DNA of 64,000 nucleotides from Paracoccaceae bacterium (GCA_024742455.1 JANSYL010000001.1:62001-126000), one strand, 5' to 3'; counted from the stretch's first letter, positions 34,351-44,355 are shown. The notes: generated by a model from the letters alone, not told the origin. Made by a program: numbers and translations.

Positions 34351-34629
34351 CTAAGGCGTCCTGCGTCGTCCCTGCCATCCGCCCCGGCGGCGAGGCGCGG
34401 GGCGCGCGCCCTGCCCCTCGCGCAGCACCGCCAGCATCGGGTGACCGGGCGCGTCCGCTTCGTGGCGCGCGATCAGGGCGGTGATCGCGGCCGTCACCTG
34501 CTCCGGGTCCATCGCCAGCGCCCAATCCACGAAAATAGACCGGCATTCCGCGCCGGTGATCCCGTCGATGCGGAAGGCCTCGGTGATCAGGCCCTTGGGA
34601 TCGTGGGGGTCATCGGGGCGCGGCGGCAT
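34351..34629 (-). CDS. Conserved hypothetical protein downstream of glnE, 92 aa
   Basis: The protein starts MPPRPDDPHDPKGLITEAFRIDG and has a helical core (CRSIFVDWALAMDPEQVTAAITALIARH) and a basic disordered tail (RRRGGWQGRRRTP). It overlaps the end of glnE by 20 nt. ATG 34629 has AAGGA 8 nt upstream; an ATG 6 nt further upstream is also possible. I recall the DPHDPKGLIxEAxRIxGIT pattern in other Rhodobacteraceae at this locus, but no function. Coupling to glnE hints at co-expression. Confidence 0.72.
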   Translation of the reverse strand: MPPRPDDPHDPKGLITEAFRIDGITGAECRSIFVDWALAMDPEQVTAAITALIARHEADAPGHPMLAVLREGQGARPAPRRRGGWQGRRRTP

Positions 34630-37429
34630 GGTCATTGTCCTTCGGGGGGCGCGCAAGCGCGGCGGTGATGATCTCGGCGGCCTCGGCGCGCATCGTATCG
34701 AGCCGGGCGGTCAGGTCCACAAGGTCCTTCGCCCCGGCCTGCCGGACGACGAAGGCCTGCCCGCCGGCGCCGACCGCATCCACATCAAGCGGGCCGTCGG
34801 TCAGAAGATTGGCCGCCTGGTGGACGGCACTGAACAGGCTATGCGCCTCGGCCAGCCGCGAGGCCTCGGGCGCGGCCAGCCAGCCGATCGCGACCCCCGC
34901 CTGCAGCTGATCAGCGATCCTGCGGGCCGGGGCCCCGGCCATCAGCGCGGCGGCCTGACCGATCAGGTCGATCTCCTGCATGCCGCCGGGCCCGTCCTTG
35001 ACCCGCCAGGTGCCGCCGGACCGCCCGGCAGCAGCCAGCCGGTCGCGCATGTCGGCGGCATCCCGGCAGACCTTCGCCGGGTCGGCCTTTTCGGCGATGA
35101 CGGCGCGGCGGACATCCTCGATATCCTCCAGCAGGTCCGGCGCGCCCGCCACCGCGCGCGCCCGGGTCAGCGCCATGTGTTCCCAGGTCCAGGCCTCGGT
35201 CTGCTGATAGGTCCGGAACGCCTCGAGCGAGGTGGCGACCGGCCCCTGCTTGCCCGAGGGGCGCAGCCGCAGGTCCACCTCGTAAAGCTTGCCCGCCGCG
35301 GTCGGCGCGCTCAGCGCGGTGACCATCGTCTTGGTGGCCCTGGCAAACCAGCCGCGTGCATCGAGCGGCTTGGCCCCCTCGCTCATCTCCTGGCCTGCGG
35401 CGTCGTAGATCACGATCAGGTCAAGGTCCGATCCCGCCGTCATGCGCCTGGACCCCACGCTGCCCATCGCGATCACCGCGCCCCCCCGGCCCGGGGCGTG
35501 CCCGTGGCGGCGGGCCAGTTCGGCCGTCACGGCGGGCCAGAGGGCGGCGATGACGGCCTGGGCGAGGTCACTGTATTGAAGCGCCGCGTCATCGGCATCG
35601 ATCAGGCCGCGCAGCTGGTGCACGCCGATGCGGAAATGCCATTCCTTCTGCCAGCGCCGCGCGGTGTCGAGCGTGGCCTCGTAATCCAGCCCCGCGAAGG
35701 CGGCATCGAGATCACGGGCCAGCCCGCCGACCCCCGGCCAGGGCGCGAAGAACCGGCCATCGAGCACCGCGTCGAGCACGCCCGAGTGGCGTGACAGATA
35801 CCGCGACAAGGCCGGTGCGCTGGCCGAGATGTCGACGATCAGGTCGACGAGCGGCGGATTGGCCTCGAACAGGGAAAACAGCTGCACGCCTGCAGGCAGG
35901 CCGCGCAGGAAATTGTCGAAATTGGCCAGCGCCTCATCGGGGCGGGCTGCATCCTGGAACCGGCGCAGAAGCTCGGGCTGCAGCCGTTCGAAAATGCGTT
36001 GGCCGCGTTCCGACCGCAGGCAGGGATAGGACGGCCAGCGCGCCACGATATCGGCCTGGGCGGGCGAGATCTCGACCGTTTCGGCCTCGCCCCGCATGGG
36101 CGCGAAAAAGGCCCCGGTCAGGGCCTCGACCCGGTCAAAACGGGTTTGCAGACCGGCGATGAAACCGGCGGTGTCACCCGTGCCGCAGAGCCGGGCCAGC
36201 CGGTCGAACCCCTCGGGCGATTTGGGCAGCAGGTGGGTTTGCGCATCGTCGATCATCTGCACCCGGTGCTCGATCTCGCGGTGCTGCGCATAGAGCGTGG
36301 CCAGCTCATCGGCGACGCCCTGTTCGATCCAGCCCGCCCGGGCCAGCGCCGCGAGCGCCCTGACCGTGCGGGGTTGCCGCAGCGACGGATCCCGCCCGCC
36401 CGCCACCAATTGCCGGGTCTGGGCGAAAAATTCGATCTCGCGGATACCGCCCGCGCCGAGCTTGATGTTATGGCCCGGCAGGGTGATCGCATCGCCCTTG
36501 TGCAGGCCCTTGTGGTCGCGGATGCGGCGGCGCATGTCCATCGTGTCCTCGACCATCGCGAAATCGAGGTGACGCCGCCAGACGAAGGGGGACAGCGCCT
36601 CCAGAAACCGGGCGCCCGCCGCGATATCGCCCGCCGCAGGCCGCGCCTTGATATAGGCCGAGCGTTCCCAGGACCGCCCTTCGGCCTCGTAATACCGTTC
36701 GGCGGCAGTCATCGAGATGCAGACCGGCGTGACCGAGGCATCGGGGCGCAGCCGCAGATCGGTGCGGAACACGTAGCCTTCGGCGGTGGCATCGCCCAGG
36801 CTGGCGGCGATTTTCCGGGTCGCGCGGATGAAACCTGCGCGCGCCTCCATCTCGTCGGTGCGGTCGAACCGGTCGTCGTCGAAAAGACAGATCAGGTCGA
36901 TATCCGAGGAATAATTCAGCTCGCCCGCGCCCATCTTGCCCATCGCCAGCGCCACCATTCCCGCGCCGTCGCGATGGGCGTCCTCCTCGGTCATGCCGGG
37001 GATCTTGCCGCGCCGGGCCTCGTGGCCGACATGGGTGCGCAGCGCGGCGGCAAGGCAGGCATCGGCGAAATCGGTCCAGACCTGCGTGACGGTGGCAAGG
37101 CTCCAGACCCCGCCCAGATCGGCCAGCGCCACGATCAGCGCGGCGCGGCGCTTTAGCCGGCGCAGCCCGGTGTCGAGTTCACCGGGCGACAGGTCGGATG
37201 CGGCCGCGATCACCTCGGCCATCACCTCCTCGGGCGGGCGGATCAGCGCGTCGGCCAGCCAGTCGGCTTCGCGCGCGATCAGCCGGGCGAGATAGGGCGA
37301 TGACCCGCCCGTGCCTTCGATCAGCGGACGCAGCCCGGCCGGCGCGCCGGTCAGCACCGACCAGGCCTCTGCCCCCCGGTCGGGGGCATAGGGGATCGGG
37401 TGGCGGGTCAGGCGCGCGGCGAATTCCAT
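34610..37429 (-). CDS. glnE: Bifunctional glutamine synthetase adenylyltransferase/deadenylase
   Basis: GlnE adds AMP to or removes it from glutamine synthetase in response to PII signals. The 939-residue length is standard. Two nucleotidyltransferase domains are visible: an N-terminal one with MGKMGAGELNYSSDIDLICLFDDD and a C-terminal one with MGSVGSRRMTAGSDLDLIVIYDA (G-S/D-x-D-hD motifs), each followed by DLRLRP segments and GlnD-like helical regions (GGIREIEFFAQTRQL; GPGGMQEIDLIGQA). The start at 37429 (MEFAARLTRHPIPY) avoids a 12-residue non-conserved extension. It is divergent from the YbaK gene with 65 bp between starts. Confidence 0.96.
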   Translation of the reverse strand: MEFAARLTRHPIPYAPDRGAEAWSVLTGAPAGLRPLIEGTGGSSPYLARLIAREADWLADALIRPPEEVMAEVIAAASDLSPGELDTGLRRLKRRAALIVALADLGGVWSLATVTQVWTDFADACLAAALRTHVGHEARRGKIPGMTEEDAHRDGAGMVALAMGKMGAGELNYSSDIDLICLFDDDRFDRTDEMEARAGFIRATRKIAASLGDATAEGYVFRTDLRLRPDASVTPVCISMTAAERYYEAEGRSWERSAYIKARPAAGDIAAGARFLEALSPFVWRRHLDFAMVEDTMDMRRRIRDHKGLHKGDAITLPGHNIKLGAGGIREIEFFAQTRQLVAGGRDPSLRQPRTVRALAALARAGWIEQGVADELATLYAQHREIEHRVQMIDDAQTHLLPKSPEGFDRLARLCGTGDTAGFIAGLQTRFDRVEALTGAFFAPMRGEAETVEISPAQADIVARWPSYPCLRSERGQRIFERLQPELLRRFQDAARPDEALANFDNFLRGLPAGVQLFSLFEANPPLVDLIVDISASAPALSRYLSRHSGVLDAVLDGRFFAPWPGVGGLARDLDAAFAGLDYEATLDTARRWQKEWHFRIGVHQLRGLIDADDAALQYSDLAQAVIAALWPAVTAELARRHGHAPGRGGAVIAMGSVGSRRMTAGSDLDLIVIYDAAGQEMSEGAKPLDARGWFARATKTMVTALSAPTAAGKLYEVDLRLRPSGKQGPVATSLEAFRTYQQTEAWTWEHMALTRARAVAGAPDLLEDIEDVRRAVIAEKADPAKVCRDAADMRDRLAAAGRSGGTWRVKDGPGGMQEIDLIGQAAALMAGAPARRIADQLQAGVAIGWLAAPEASRLAEAHSLFSAVHQAANLLTDGPLDVDAVGAGGQAFVVRQAGAKDLVDLTARLDTMRAEAAEIITAALARPPKDNDHAAAPR

Positions 37430-37494
37430 GCCGCCTGTCTTGCCGCGCGGCGCGGGGGCTGGCAAGGCGGGGGCGCAGGGCGGGAGGGGAGCGG

Positions 37495-37965
37495 ATGAGC
37501 AAAAGCCTCAGACGGGTGGAACGGGCATTGGCCGGGGCCGGTATCGATGCGCCGGTGATGGAGATGCCGGGCAGCACGCGCACGGCGGCCGAGGCGGCCG
37601 CCGCCGCCGGGTGCCATATCGACCAGATCGCCAAATCGATCATCTTCGCCGCCGAGGTGACGGGCGACGCGGTGCTGTTCATCACGGCGGGCGGCAACCG
37701 GGTGTCGACGGAGCTGGCGCGCGAGCTTGCCGGCGAGCCATTGGGCAAGGCCGATGCGGGGCTGATCCGGGCGCAGACGGGCTTTGCCATCGGCGGGGTC
37801 GCCCCGGTGGGGCATCTGAACCCGATTCGGGCCTGGTTCGACCCGCGATTGCTGGAGTTCGACCTGGTCTATGCCGCAGCGGGCACGCCCCGCCACATCT
37901 TTCCCATCGCCCCCGGCACCCTGTTGCAGCTGTCCGGCGCGGTGCGCGCGCGGTTCACCGCCTGA
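37495..37965 (+). CDS. YbaK/EbsC family aminoacyl-tRNA deacylase
   Basis: The 156-residue YbaK/ProX-type editing domain has the family pattern from SLRRVERALAGAG through GCHIDQIAKSIIFAA (the conserved Lys of the deacylase site), VLFITAGGNRVS, GFAIGGVAPVGHL and FDLVYAAAGTPRHIFPI. These stand-alone domains hydrolyse mischarged tRNAs such as Cys-tRNA(Pro) or Ala-tRNA(Pro). It begins after GGGAGGGGAG and converges on lpxB with 4 bp between stops. Confidence 0.9.
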   Translation: MSKSLRRVERALAGAGIDAPVMEMPGSTRTAAEAAAAAGCHIDQIAKSIIFAAEVTGDAVLFITAGGNRVSTELARELAGEPLGKADAGLIRAQTGFAIGGVAPVGHLNPIRAWFDPRLLEFDLVYAAAGTPRHIFPIAPGTLLQLSGAVRARFTA

Positions 37966-37969
37966 GCCG

Positions 37970-39145
37970 TCAGATCGCGGCCAGAACCGAGCGCGCGGCG
38001 CGCAGGCCCGGTGCCTCGCCCCCGCGGCCGAGCCGCATCATCGTGACCGCCATCGCGTCGAGTTGGGCCAGCCGCGCATCGCCATCACCGATCAGGGACA
38101 AAAGCGCGCGGCCGATCCGGTCGGGGCGGCAGTTGTCGCCGATGAATTCCGGCACGGCACGGGTGTCGGACACGAGGTTCACCAATGTCACCGTGTCGAC
38201 CTTCAGCATCGAGGCGATCACCGCCCGCGACAGCCAGTTGGTGTCATAGGCAATGACCATCGGCGTCTCGGCCGCGGCCAGTTCCTGGCTGACCGTGCCC
38301 GAGGCCGCCAGCGCCACATCCGCCGCCCCGAAGGCCGCGCGCTTTTCAGCAAGGGCTTCGTTGTGGTTCTTGCCGCGCGGATCGAGCAGATGCACCTGCC
38401 CCGGCCAGCCCGCCAGCTTGTCGGCCACCAGCGCGGCGACGGCGGGGGCGGCGGGCAGAACGATTGCCGCGTCGGGGCGGGCGGCGATGACCGGGCGCAG
38501 CGCCTCACCGAAAATCGGCATCAGCTTTTCCACCTCGCCCCGGCGGGACCCGGGCAAGGCGAGGATGAGGGGGTGGTCGGGCGTCAGGCCCAGGCCTGCG
38601 CGAAACGCGGCGCGGTCTGCCTCGCCGGCCTGCGGTTCGGTCGCGATCGGGTGGCCCACGAAATCGCAACCCATGCCTTCGGCCTGCATGTAGGGCGGCT
38701 CGAACGGGAACAGGGCCAGCACGTGATCGATGGATTTCGCCATCTTGCGCGCGCGCCGGGCCCGCCAGGCCCAGACCGTGGGGGCAACGTAATGCACCGT
38801 GGGAAGATGCGGCATTGCGGCCTTCACCTTACCCGCCACGCGCAGGGAATATTCCGGGATGTCGATGGTGATCAGGGCATCGGGTGAGATATCCTGCACC
38901 GCGCGCGCGGCATCCTCGACCCGGCCCAGAAGCCGCCGGTAATTGGCCAGGATCGCCGCCAGCCCCATCACCGACAACTCCTCCATCGGGAAAAGCGGGG
39001 TCAGCCCCTCAGCCTGCATCAGGGGGCCGCCGATGCCGTGAAAGACGATGTCTTCGCCGCTGACCGCCTTCAGGCCCGCCATCAGCGCCGCGCCCAGCTT
39101 GTCGCCCGAAGGTTCGCCCGCGATCAGGAACAGGGTCAGTGTCAT
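37970..39145 (-). CDS. lpxB: Lipid-A-disaccharide synthase
   Basis: LpxB joins UDP-2,3-diacylglucosamine and lipid X to form the lipid A disaccharide. The 391-residue GT19 enzyme has LFLIAGEPSGDKLGAALMAGL, VDIPEYSLRVAGKV-like DIPEYSLR, HYVAPTVWAWRARRARKM, FVGHPIATE and LALPGSRRGEVEKLMP. The start overlaps the lpxI stop by 4 nt. It is the last gene of the fabZ-lpxA-lpxI-lpxB block. It acts at the inner membrane's cytoplasmic face. Confidence 0.96.
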   Translation of the reverse strand: MTLTLFLIAGEPSGDKLGAALMAGLKAVSGEDIVFHGIGGPLMQAEGLTPLFPMEELSVMGLAAILANYRRLLGRVEDAARAVQDISPDALITIDIPEYSLRVAGKVKAAMPHLPTVHYVAPTVWAWRARRARKMAKSIDHVLALFPFEPPYMQAEGMGCDFVGHPIATEPQAGEADRAAFRAGLGLTPDHPLILALPGSRRGEVEKLMPIFGEALRPVIAARPDAAIVLPAAPAVAALVADKLAGWPGQVHLLDPRGKNHNEALAEKRAAFGAADVALAASGTVSQELAAAETPMVIAYDTNWLSRAVIASMLKVDTVTLVNLVSDTRAVPEFIGDNCRPDRIGRALLSLIGDGDARLAQLDAMAVTMMRLGRGGEAPGLRAARSVLAAI

Positions 39146-39918
39146 GGCACGGCCCAAAGGTTCAGGCCGGTGTCCCGGCAGGCGGCGATCACGGCCTCGC
39201 GGTCGAGCAGAAGGGTTCGGCCCGCCGCCAGCTCGACCCCCGTGAGGCCCGCCGCGGCGGCGGCATGGATGGTGGCGGGACCTATGGCGGGCATGTCGAC
39301 GCGCAGGTCCTGGCCGGGTTTCGGGCGCTTGACCAGAACGCCGCCCGACCCGGGCGCCGTGTCGGCCACGAAGGCCAGCATCGCATCGGTGCCCTGCAGG
39401 GTTTCGATGCCGATCACCTGCCCCCGGGCCGCGACCGCCGCCTGCCCCACATCGAGCGGCCCGAGCGCCGCCAGAACCGCGCGGGCGCGGGCGGCATCGC
39501 CACCGGGCGCGGCGCTGCCATGCAACGCGCCATCTCCGGCCAGAAGATCGGGCCGCAGCTCATGCGCCGCGCGCACGGTGAACCCCCGGCCCTCGAAAAT
39601 CGCCACGACCTCGCGCAGAAGCGCATCATCGCCCTTGTGCTGCGCCGCCTCGATCCGGGGCAGGAGCGCCCGGGTTTCGGCGTCGAGCGCGGCCCCGTCA
39701 AAACGCTGGCGCGAGGCGGAACCGGCGAAACAGATTTCCCTGACGCCCGCCGCGTCCAGCGCCGCGAAGACCGCCCCCAGTTGTTCGTATCGGGCATGGA
39801 TCAGCGGCGACTGGCCATCGGGGGCGGAGGCGCCCGGCAGGGCCACCCATTCCGCCGGTCCCGCCGCCATCACCAGCTGCGGAAGAACACCGGCCCCGGC
39901 GATGATCGCGCGCGCCAT
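39142..39918 (-). CDS. lpxI: UDP-2,3-diacylglucosamine pyrophosphatase LpxI
   Basis: LpxI is the alphaproteobacterial replacement for LpxH and hydrolyses UDP-2,3-diacylglucosamine to lipid X and UMP. The 258-residue protein has the N-terminal MARAIIAGAGVLPQLV and the C-terminal DUF1009 region with GQVIGIETLQGTDAML, LVKRPKPGQDLRVDMPAIGPATIHAAAAAGL and the terminal NLWAVP. It lies between lpxA and lpxB, as in Caulobacter and its relatives, and overlaps lpxB by 4 nt. Confidence 0.95.
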   Translation of the reverse strand: MARAIIAGAGVLPQLVMAAGPAEWVALPGASAPDGQSPLIHARYEQLGAVFAALDAAGVREICFAGSASRQRFDGAALDAETRALLPRIEAAQHKGDDALLREVVAIFEGRGFTVRAAHELRPDLLAGDGALHGSAAPGGDAARARAVLAALGPLDVGQAAVAARGQVIGIETLQGTDAMLAFVADTAPGSGGVLVKRPKPGQDLRVDMPAIGPATIHAAAAAGLTGVELAAGRTLLLDREAVIAACRDTGLNLWAVP

Positions 39919-39922
39919 CGCC

Positions 39923-40723
39923 TCAGCCCGGGGTCAGGAAGGACCGGTCGCTGCCCGCTGTGACGAAGGCGATGACCTCCTGCACGTAATCCGATTGCCC
40001 CTCGTCACTGTCGCCCAGACGCCGGGCACGGTCCTGAAACGCACCGTCTCCCTGGGCCAGCGCCTGAAAGGCGGCGCGCAGCGCGGTAATGTCCTCGCGG
40101 CCCACGCCCTTGCGCTTGAGCCCCACCAGGTTCAACCCGTCGAGCCCGCCGCGCGGACCCTGCACGAGGCCATAGGGAATGACGTCATGGGGCACCATCG
40201 TGACGGCACCGATGATCGCGCCGCGCCCGATCCGGACGAACTGGTGGATGCCTGACAGACCGCCCACGATCACCTCGTCACCGATGATGCAATGCCCGCC
40301 GATGGCGGCATGATTGACCAGCACGACATTGTTGCCGATCTGCGCGTCATGGGCGACATGGGAGCCGGTCAGGAACAGCCCGTCATCGCCGACGCGGGTG
40401 ATGCCGCCGCCGCCTTCTGTGCCGGTGTTCATGGTGACACCTTCGCGGATGCGGTTGCGGTGGCCCACGATCAGGCGGGTGCGTTCACCGCCGAATTTCT
40501 TGTCCTGCGGGACCTCGCCGATCGAGGCGAAGGGGAAGATCTCGCAATCCTCGCCGATCTCGGTCCAGCCGGTCACGACGACATGCGATTTCAGATGCGT
40601 GCGCGCGCCGATCACCGCCTCGGCGCCGACCAGACAGAACGGGCCGATGCGCGCGCCGGGCCCGATCGTCGCGCCCTCTTGCACGACGGCAGAGGGGTGG
40701 ATCTCGGCGGTGGGGTCGATCAT
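39923..40723 (-). CDS. lpxA: UDP-N-acetylglucosamine acyltransferase
   Basis: LpxA transfers a 3-hydroxyacyl group to UDP-GlcNAc, the first step of lipid A synthesis. The 266-residue hexapeptide-repeat protein starts [21 protein letters not shown] and has the catalytic-His region [27 protein letters not shown]. It overlaps the fabZ stop by 4 nt. lpxD, which in E. coli lies between skp and fabZ, is not in this cluster and must be encoded elsewhere. Confidence 0.97.
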   Translation of the reverse strand: MIDPTAEIHPSAVVQEGATIGPGARIGPFCLVGAEAVIGARTHLKSHVVVTGWTEIGEDCEIFPFASIGEVPQDKKFGGERTRLIVGHRNRIREGVTMNTGTEGGGGITRVGDDGLFLTGSHVAHDAQIGNNVVLVNHAAIGGHCIIGDEVIVGGLSGIHQFVRIGRGAIIGAVTMVPHDVIPYGLVQGPRGGLDGLNLVGLKRKGVGREDITALRAAFQALAQGDGAFQDRARRLGDSDEGQSDYVQEVIAFVTAGSDRSFLTPG

Positions 40724-41202
40724 GCGCCGTCCTCGGCCTTCAGGTCCATCATGGCGCTGAATTCGCACTCGGCGGCAAGTTCGCCGTCAACCGCCGCGCG
40801 GCCTTCGAATTTCCAGACCTTGCCGCCGGGCTTGCCGCGCAGCGTGGTGACATGAAGTTCGAGCACGTCGCCCGGCCCCACCTTGCGGCGGAACTTGCAT
40901 TTGTCGATGCCCATGAAATAGACCAGCAGGTCGCGGTCGGCCATGTCGGCCGAGGCCCCCACCATCACCGCCGCGGTCTGTGCCAGGGCCTCGATGATGG
41001 TCACGCCGGGCATGATCGGTGTGGCAGGGAAATGGCCCTGAAAATGCGGCTCGTTATAGGTGACGTTCTTGATGCCCGTGGCCGACCGGAACGGGACGAT
41101 ATCGCGGACCTTGTCGACCAGAAGAAACGGGTAGCGGTGCGGGATCAACCGCTTGATCAGGTCGATATCGGCCGAAAGCGGGGCGGAAGCGGCGTCGGTC
41201 AT
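40720..41202 (-). CDS. fabZ: 3-hydroxyacyl-ACP dehydratase FabZ
   Basis: FabZ dehydrates 3-hydroxyacyl-ACP in fatty-acid elongation and competes with LpxA for the same precursor, which explains their linkage. The 160-residue hotdog-fold protein has [19 protein letters not shown], the catalytic-His segment [26 protein letters not shown] (His and Glu present) and the [14 protein letters not shown] strand. The start at 41202 gives [13 protein letters not shown]; a longer frame adds an Arg-rich leader. Confidence 0.96.
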   Translation of the reverse strand: MTDAASAPLSADIDLIKRLIPHRYPFLLVDKVRDIVPFRSATGIKNVTYNEPHFQGHFPATPIMPGVTIIEALAQTAAVMVGASADMADRDLLVYFMGIDKCKFRRKVGPGDVLELHVTTLRGKPGGKVWKFEGRAAVDGELAAECEFSAMMDLKAEDGA

Positions 41203-41325
41203 GGCGGAAAATCCTCTGGGGCGGCGCGCGGGTCGGGTCCGCCGGGTCTGATCGCGGGTGGTGGTAACAACTCCGCCCACGCGCGGCAAGCGCCCAGAAC
41301 AGGGCCGCGGGAGCGCGGTCCGCGG

Positions 41326-41985
41326 TTAGTCGCCGGTGGCAGTGTCAGGATCGGGGGCGGGATCGAAGGACACCAGCGGATCGGGTCCGCCCGCACCGAT
41401 TTCGGCATCGATCGCGGCCAGCGCCGCATCGGTCACATCAATGCCCTGCGCCGAGAGCAGGACGGTGCGGTTGTCGAGCAGAACACTGGCCCCCCGGGCG
41501 CGCACGAGGTCGAGCAGGATCGGGGTGACAAGCTCGAAAAAGCGGGCCTGCGCCGCTTCGGCCTGGGCCTGAAGATCGCGGCTCTTGGCGTCCTGGGCGG
41601 CGCGGATCCCTTCGACACGGGCGTCGAATTCCTCGGCAAGAACGGCGAAGTCGGCGGGCGGCATGGTGGGGCGCAATTCGGTCAGCCCAAGCTCTTCCTC
41701 GGTCAGCCGGGCCTCGATCTCGCGGTTCTCACGGGTCAGCGCATCGGCAGCGGCGGCAAGTTCGGCCTGGATGCGGCGGCCGAACTCGGACTGGGCGAGC
41801 AGCCGGTCCTGGTTGAGCACGAGAATGGGACCGAAGGCCTGCGGACTGTCGGGGCGGGCGCCGTCATCGACCTGCGCCTGCACCTGGTCAAGAACCGAGG
41901 CCGGATCGGACGGTCCGGTCCCCTCCTGCGCGCTGGCGGCGGTTGCGACCAGCAGGATGAACAGCAGCGCCGGGGCGCGGCCCAT
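41326..41985 (-). CDS. skp: OmpH/Skp family periplasmic chaperone
   Basis: The 219-residue protein has a signal peptide (MGRAPALLFILLVATAASA, cleavage before QEG) and a central coiled-coil of about 90 residues rich in Glu, Ala, Arg and Leu (QAELAAAADALTRENREIEARLTEEELGL onward), flanked by a small beta body (PILVLNQDRLLAQSEFG; SVLLDNRTVLLSAQGIDVT). This is the Skp jellyfish layout, which carries unfolded outer-membrane proteins across the periplasm. It starts 3 bp after the bamA stop. The acidic Asp/Pro-rich ends are longer than in E. coli Skp. Confidence 0.9.
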   Translation of the reverse strand: MGRAPALLFILLVATAASAQEGTGPSDPASVLDQVQAQVDDGARPDSPQAFGPILVLNQDRLLAQSEFGRRIQAELAAAADALTRENREIEARLTEEELGLTELRPTMPPADFAVLAEEFDARVEGIRAAQDAKSRDLQAQAEAAQARFFELVTPILLDLVRARGASVLLDNRTVLLSAQGIDVTDAALAAIDAEIGAGGPDPLVSFDPAPDPDTATGD

Positions 41986-41988
41986 GGA

Positions 41989-44319
41989 TCAGAACCGGGT
42001 TTCGACGCTGAAATCGAAATTGCGCGTTTCGTCGAAGCTTTCGTTCATCACCGGACTGCTGAAGTTGAACCGCAGTGGGCCGATGGGCGTTTCCCAGAAC
42101 ACCGAGAACCCGATGGTCGAGCGCAGCGCGAAACTGTCATCGACGGGGCCTGCAAACCCGGCAGTGTTGTCCAGCCCCCACACAGACCCGACATCGGCGA
42201 ACACGCCGCCGGTGATGTTGTATTCATCCGGCAGGCCGAGGGGGAAGCCCGCCTCGAACCGGGCCACGGTGAAGTAGTTGCCGCCGAGCGCGTCCCGGTT
42301 GGGGGCACCGGTGTCACGCGGGCCGAGGCCGAAAGGCTGGAAACCGCGCATCTGCCGCGAACTGAGGAAGAACCGGTCGTTGAAATGGCTGTTGCCGTTC
42401 AGCGTTTGCAGCGCCCCGGCCTCGAACGAGGCGCGCAGGGTGACGTCCTCGCGCGCGACCTGGCGCTGCGCGACGGCCAGCGCGGTCGTGCGGACATATT
42501 GCGCATCACCGCCAAGACCCGCGAGTTGCACGTCAAGCTCGAGGTTGACGCCCGTGGTCGGGTCGAGCCCGGTGCCGATCGTGTCATAGGAATACTGCGC
42601 ACCGATATAGGACACGACGCGCGAGCCCTGATCGGCCCCGATGATGGGCGAGCTGGTCGCCGCGTTGAAGCCCGAAATCGTGTTGTTTTCCAACCCGTAG
42701 CTCAGGCGCGAGCGACCGTATTCGCTGACCGGGAAGCCGAGCCCGACATTGAACCCGTAATCCTCGGTATCGAATTCACGGTTCTGATCGCTGGTCTGGT
42801 TGTAAAAGATGTTCGTGCCAAGCGACAGATCGCGGCGCAGGAAGGCCGGTTCTGTGAACGAGAAATTGAACGCCTGGCTGCCGCTCGTAGTGTTGAAGGA
42901 CAAAGCCACGGCCTGACCGCGCCCGAGGAAATTGCGTTCCGAGAAGGACACACCGAGGCCGAAGCCCACATCGGTCGAGAACGTGCCGGCAAAGCCGAGC
43001 GAGCCGGTGGGCGCCTCTTCCACGTCGACATCGACGATCACCTGGTCGGCGGCGCTGCCGGGCCGGCCTTCGACCTCGACATCCGCGAAGAAGCCGGTTG
43101 CACGAATACGCTCGGCCGCGGCGCGCACCGCGCGGGGATCGAACGGATCGCCCTCGACCGTGTCGAACTGGCGCCGGATGACCCGGTCAAGCGTCGTGGA
43201 GTTTCCTTCGATATCGATACGTTCGACGAACACACGTTCCCCGCGCACGATGGCGAATTCGACATCGATGGTCAGATCGGCGGCGTTGCGGGTGAAGCGC
43301 GGCTCGACCCGCACGAAACGCAGACCCTGGTTTGTGGCGAGGTTTTCAAGACGGCTGATCGTGCTGTCGATCAGGCGCGGGCTGTAGGTCACGCCGGGGC
43401 GAATGCGGATCGCATCCTGGAACTCGGCGGCATCGGCCTCGGGGATCTCGCTGACCGTGGTTATCTGGCCCAGGTCGAAGCTCTGGCCTTCGCGGATGTT
43501 GAAGGTCACGAAATAGGCATCGCGGTTGCGCGACAGTTCAGGCGTCACGCTGAGGATCTGGAAATCCACATAGCCGCGATCCTGGTAGAAATCGGTCAGA
43601 AGCTGCCGGTCGAACGCGATCCGGTCGGCGATGAACGTGTCACGGTTCACGAGCTGGCGGAACACGCCCGCCTGCGTGCTTTCCAGAACCCGGCGCAGCC
43701 GCCGGTCGGAATAGGCGCGGTTGCCCACGAAAGCGATGCGCTGGGTCTCGATCACGCCCCCCTCGGCCACTTCGAAGACGAGGTCGACGCGGTTGTCGGG
43801 ACGGCGGATCAGGGTGGGCGTGACGGTCGCCGTCAGGCGGCCCGAGGCGCGATAGGCCTCGGCGATGGCCTCGGCATCGGCCTCGGCGCGGCTTGGCGAA
43901 TAGACCTGGCGTTCCTGCGAGGTGACAAGTTCGCGCAGGTTCTCATCGCTCAGCCGGTCATTGCCCTCGATCGCGATCTGGTTGATCGTCGGAAATTCCT
44001 CGACCGTGATGACGGCGGTGTTGCCGCGCGGCACGATCTCGACCGACAGGAACAGCCCGCTCGACTGAAGCCGCTGCAGCGCGTCGTTGACCTGCGCGGC
44101 TGACAGCGTCTGACCGGGCGTGATGCCCGCCGTGGCGAGGACGGAAGCGTCGGAGATTCGGGTGTTGCCATCGACCTGAACGTTGGAGAACCGGAAGCCC
44201 TGCGCGGTCGCGGGCATCGCCAACGCGATGAGAAGGGAGGCGAGAGCGATCAGAGCGGCAAGGCTCCGAAGGGCCGGAAAGACTGCTTGAAGCGACAGCG
44301 CGCGATCACGCGAAAGCAT
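41989..44319 (-). CDS. bamA: Outer-membrane protein assembly factor BamA
   Basis: BamA is the Omp85 core of the BAM complex. The 776-residue precursor has a signal peptide (cleavage near ATAQ-GFRF), five POTRA domains (about residues 45-430; for example ISDASVLATAGITPGQTLS and IRIRPGVTYSPRLIDSTI) and a C-terminal 16-strand beta-barrel that ends in the outer-membrane signature FDFSVETRF. The conserved barrel motif RGF appears in SSRQMRGFQPFG. ATG 44319 lies 9 nt after AAGGGG; a TTG 9 nt upstream is less likely. It is preceded by its own promoter-like sequence and followed by skp. Confidence 0.97.
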   Translation of the reverse strand: MLSRDRALSLQAVFPALRSLAALIALASLLIALAMPATAQGFRFSNVQVDGNTRISDASVLATAGITPGQTLSAAQVNDALQRLQSSGLFLSVEIVPRGNTAVITVEEFPTINQIAIEGNDRLSDENLRELVTSQERQVYSPSRAEADAEAIAEAYRASGRLTATVTPTLIRRPDNRVDLVFEVAEGGVIETQRIAFVGNRAYSDRRLRRVLESTQAGVFRQLVNRDTFIADRIAFDRQLLTDFYQDRGYVDFQILSVTPELSRNRDAYFVTFNIREGQSFDLGQITTVSEIPEADAAEFQDAIRIRPGVTYSPRLIDSTISRLENLATNQGLRFVRVEPRFTRNAADLTIDVEFAIVRGERVFVERIDIEGNSTTLDRVIRRQFDTVEGDPFDPRAVRAAAERIRATGFFADVEVEGRPGSAADQVIVDVDVEEAPTGSLGFAGTFSTDVGFGLGVSFSERNFLGRGQAVALSFNTTSGSQAFNFSFTEPAFLRRDLSLGTNIFYNQTSDQNREFDTEDYGFNVGLGFPVSEYGRSRLSYGLENNTISGFNAATSSPIIGADQGSRVVSYIGAQYSYDTIGTGLDPTTGVNLELDVQLAGLGGDAQYVRTTALAVAQRQVAREDVTLRASFEAGALQTLNGNSHFNDRFFLSSRQMRGFQPFGLGPRDTGAPNRDALGGNYFTVARFEAGFPLGLPDEYNITGGVFADVGSVWGLDNTAGFAGPVDDSFALRSTIGFSVFWETPIGPLRFNFSSPVMNESFDETRNFDFSVETRF

Positions 44320-44355
44320 TGAATCCAACCCCTTGTGTTTCGTGCAGACAAGACC

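Noticed and set aside
40852-44103. A 1083-codon open frame on the plus strand, the longest in the window
   Set aside because: It is antisense to fabZ, skp and bamA, which have clear family matches. Its His/Arg/Gly/Asp-rich translation has no domain and is the typical GC-rich mirror frame.
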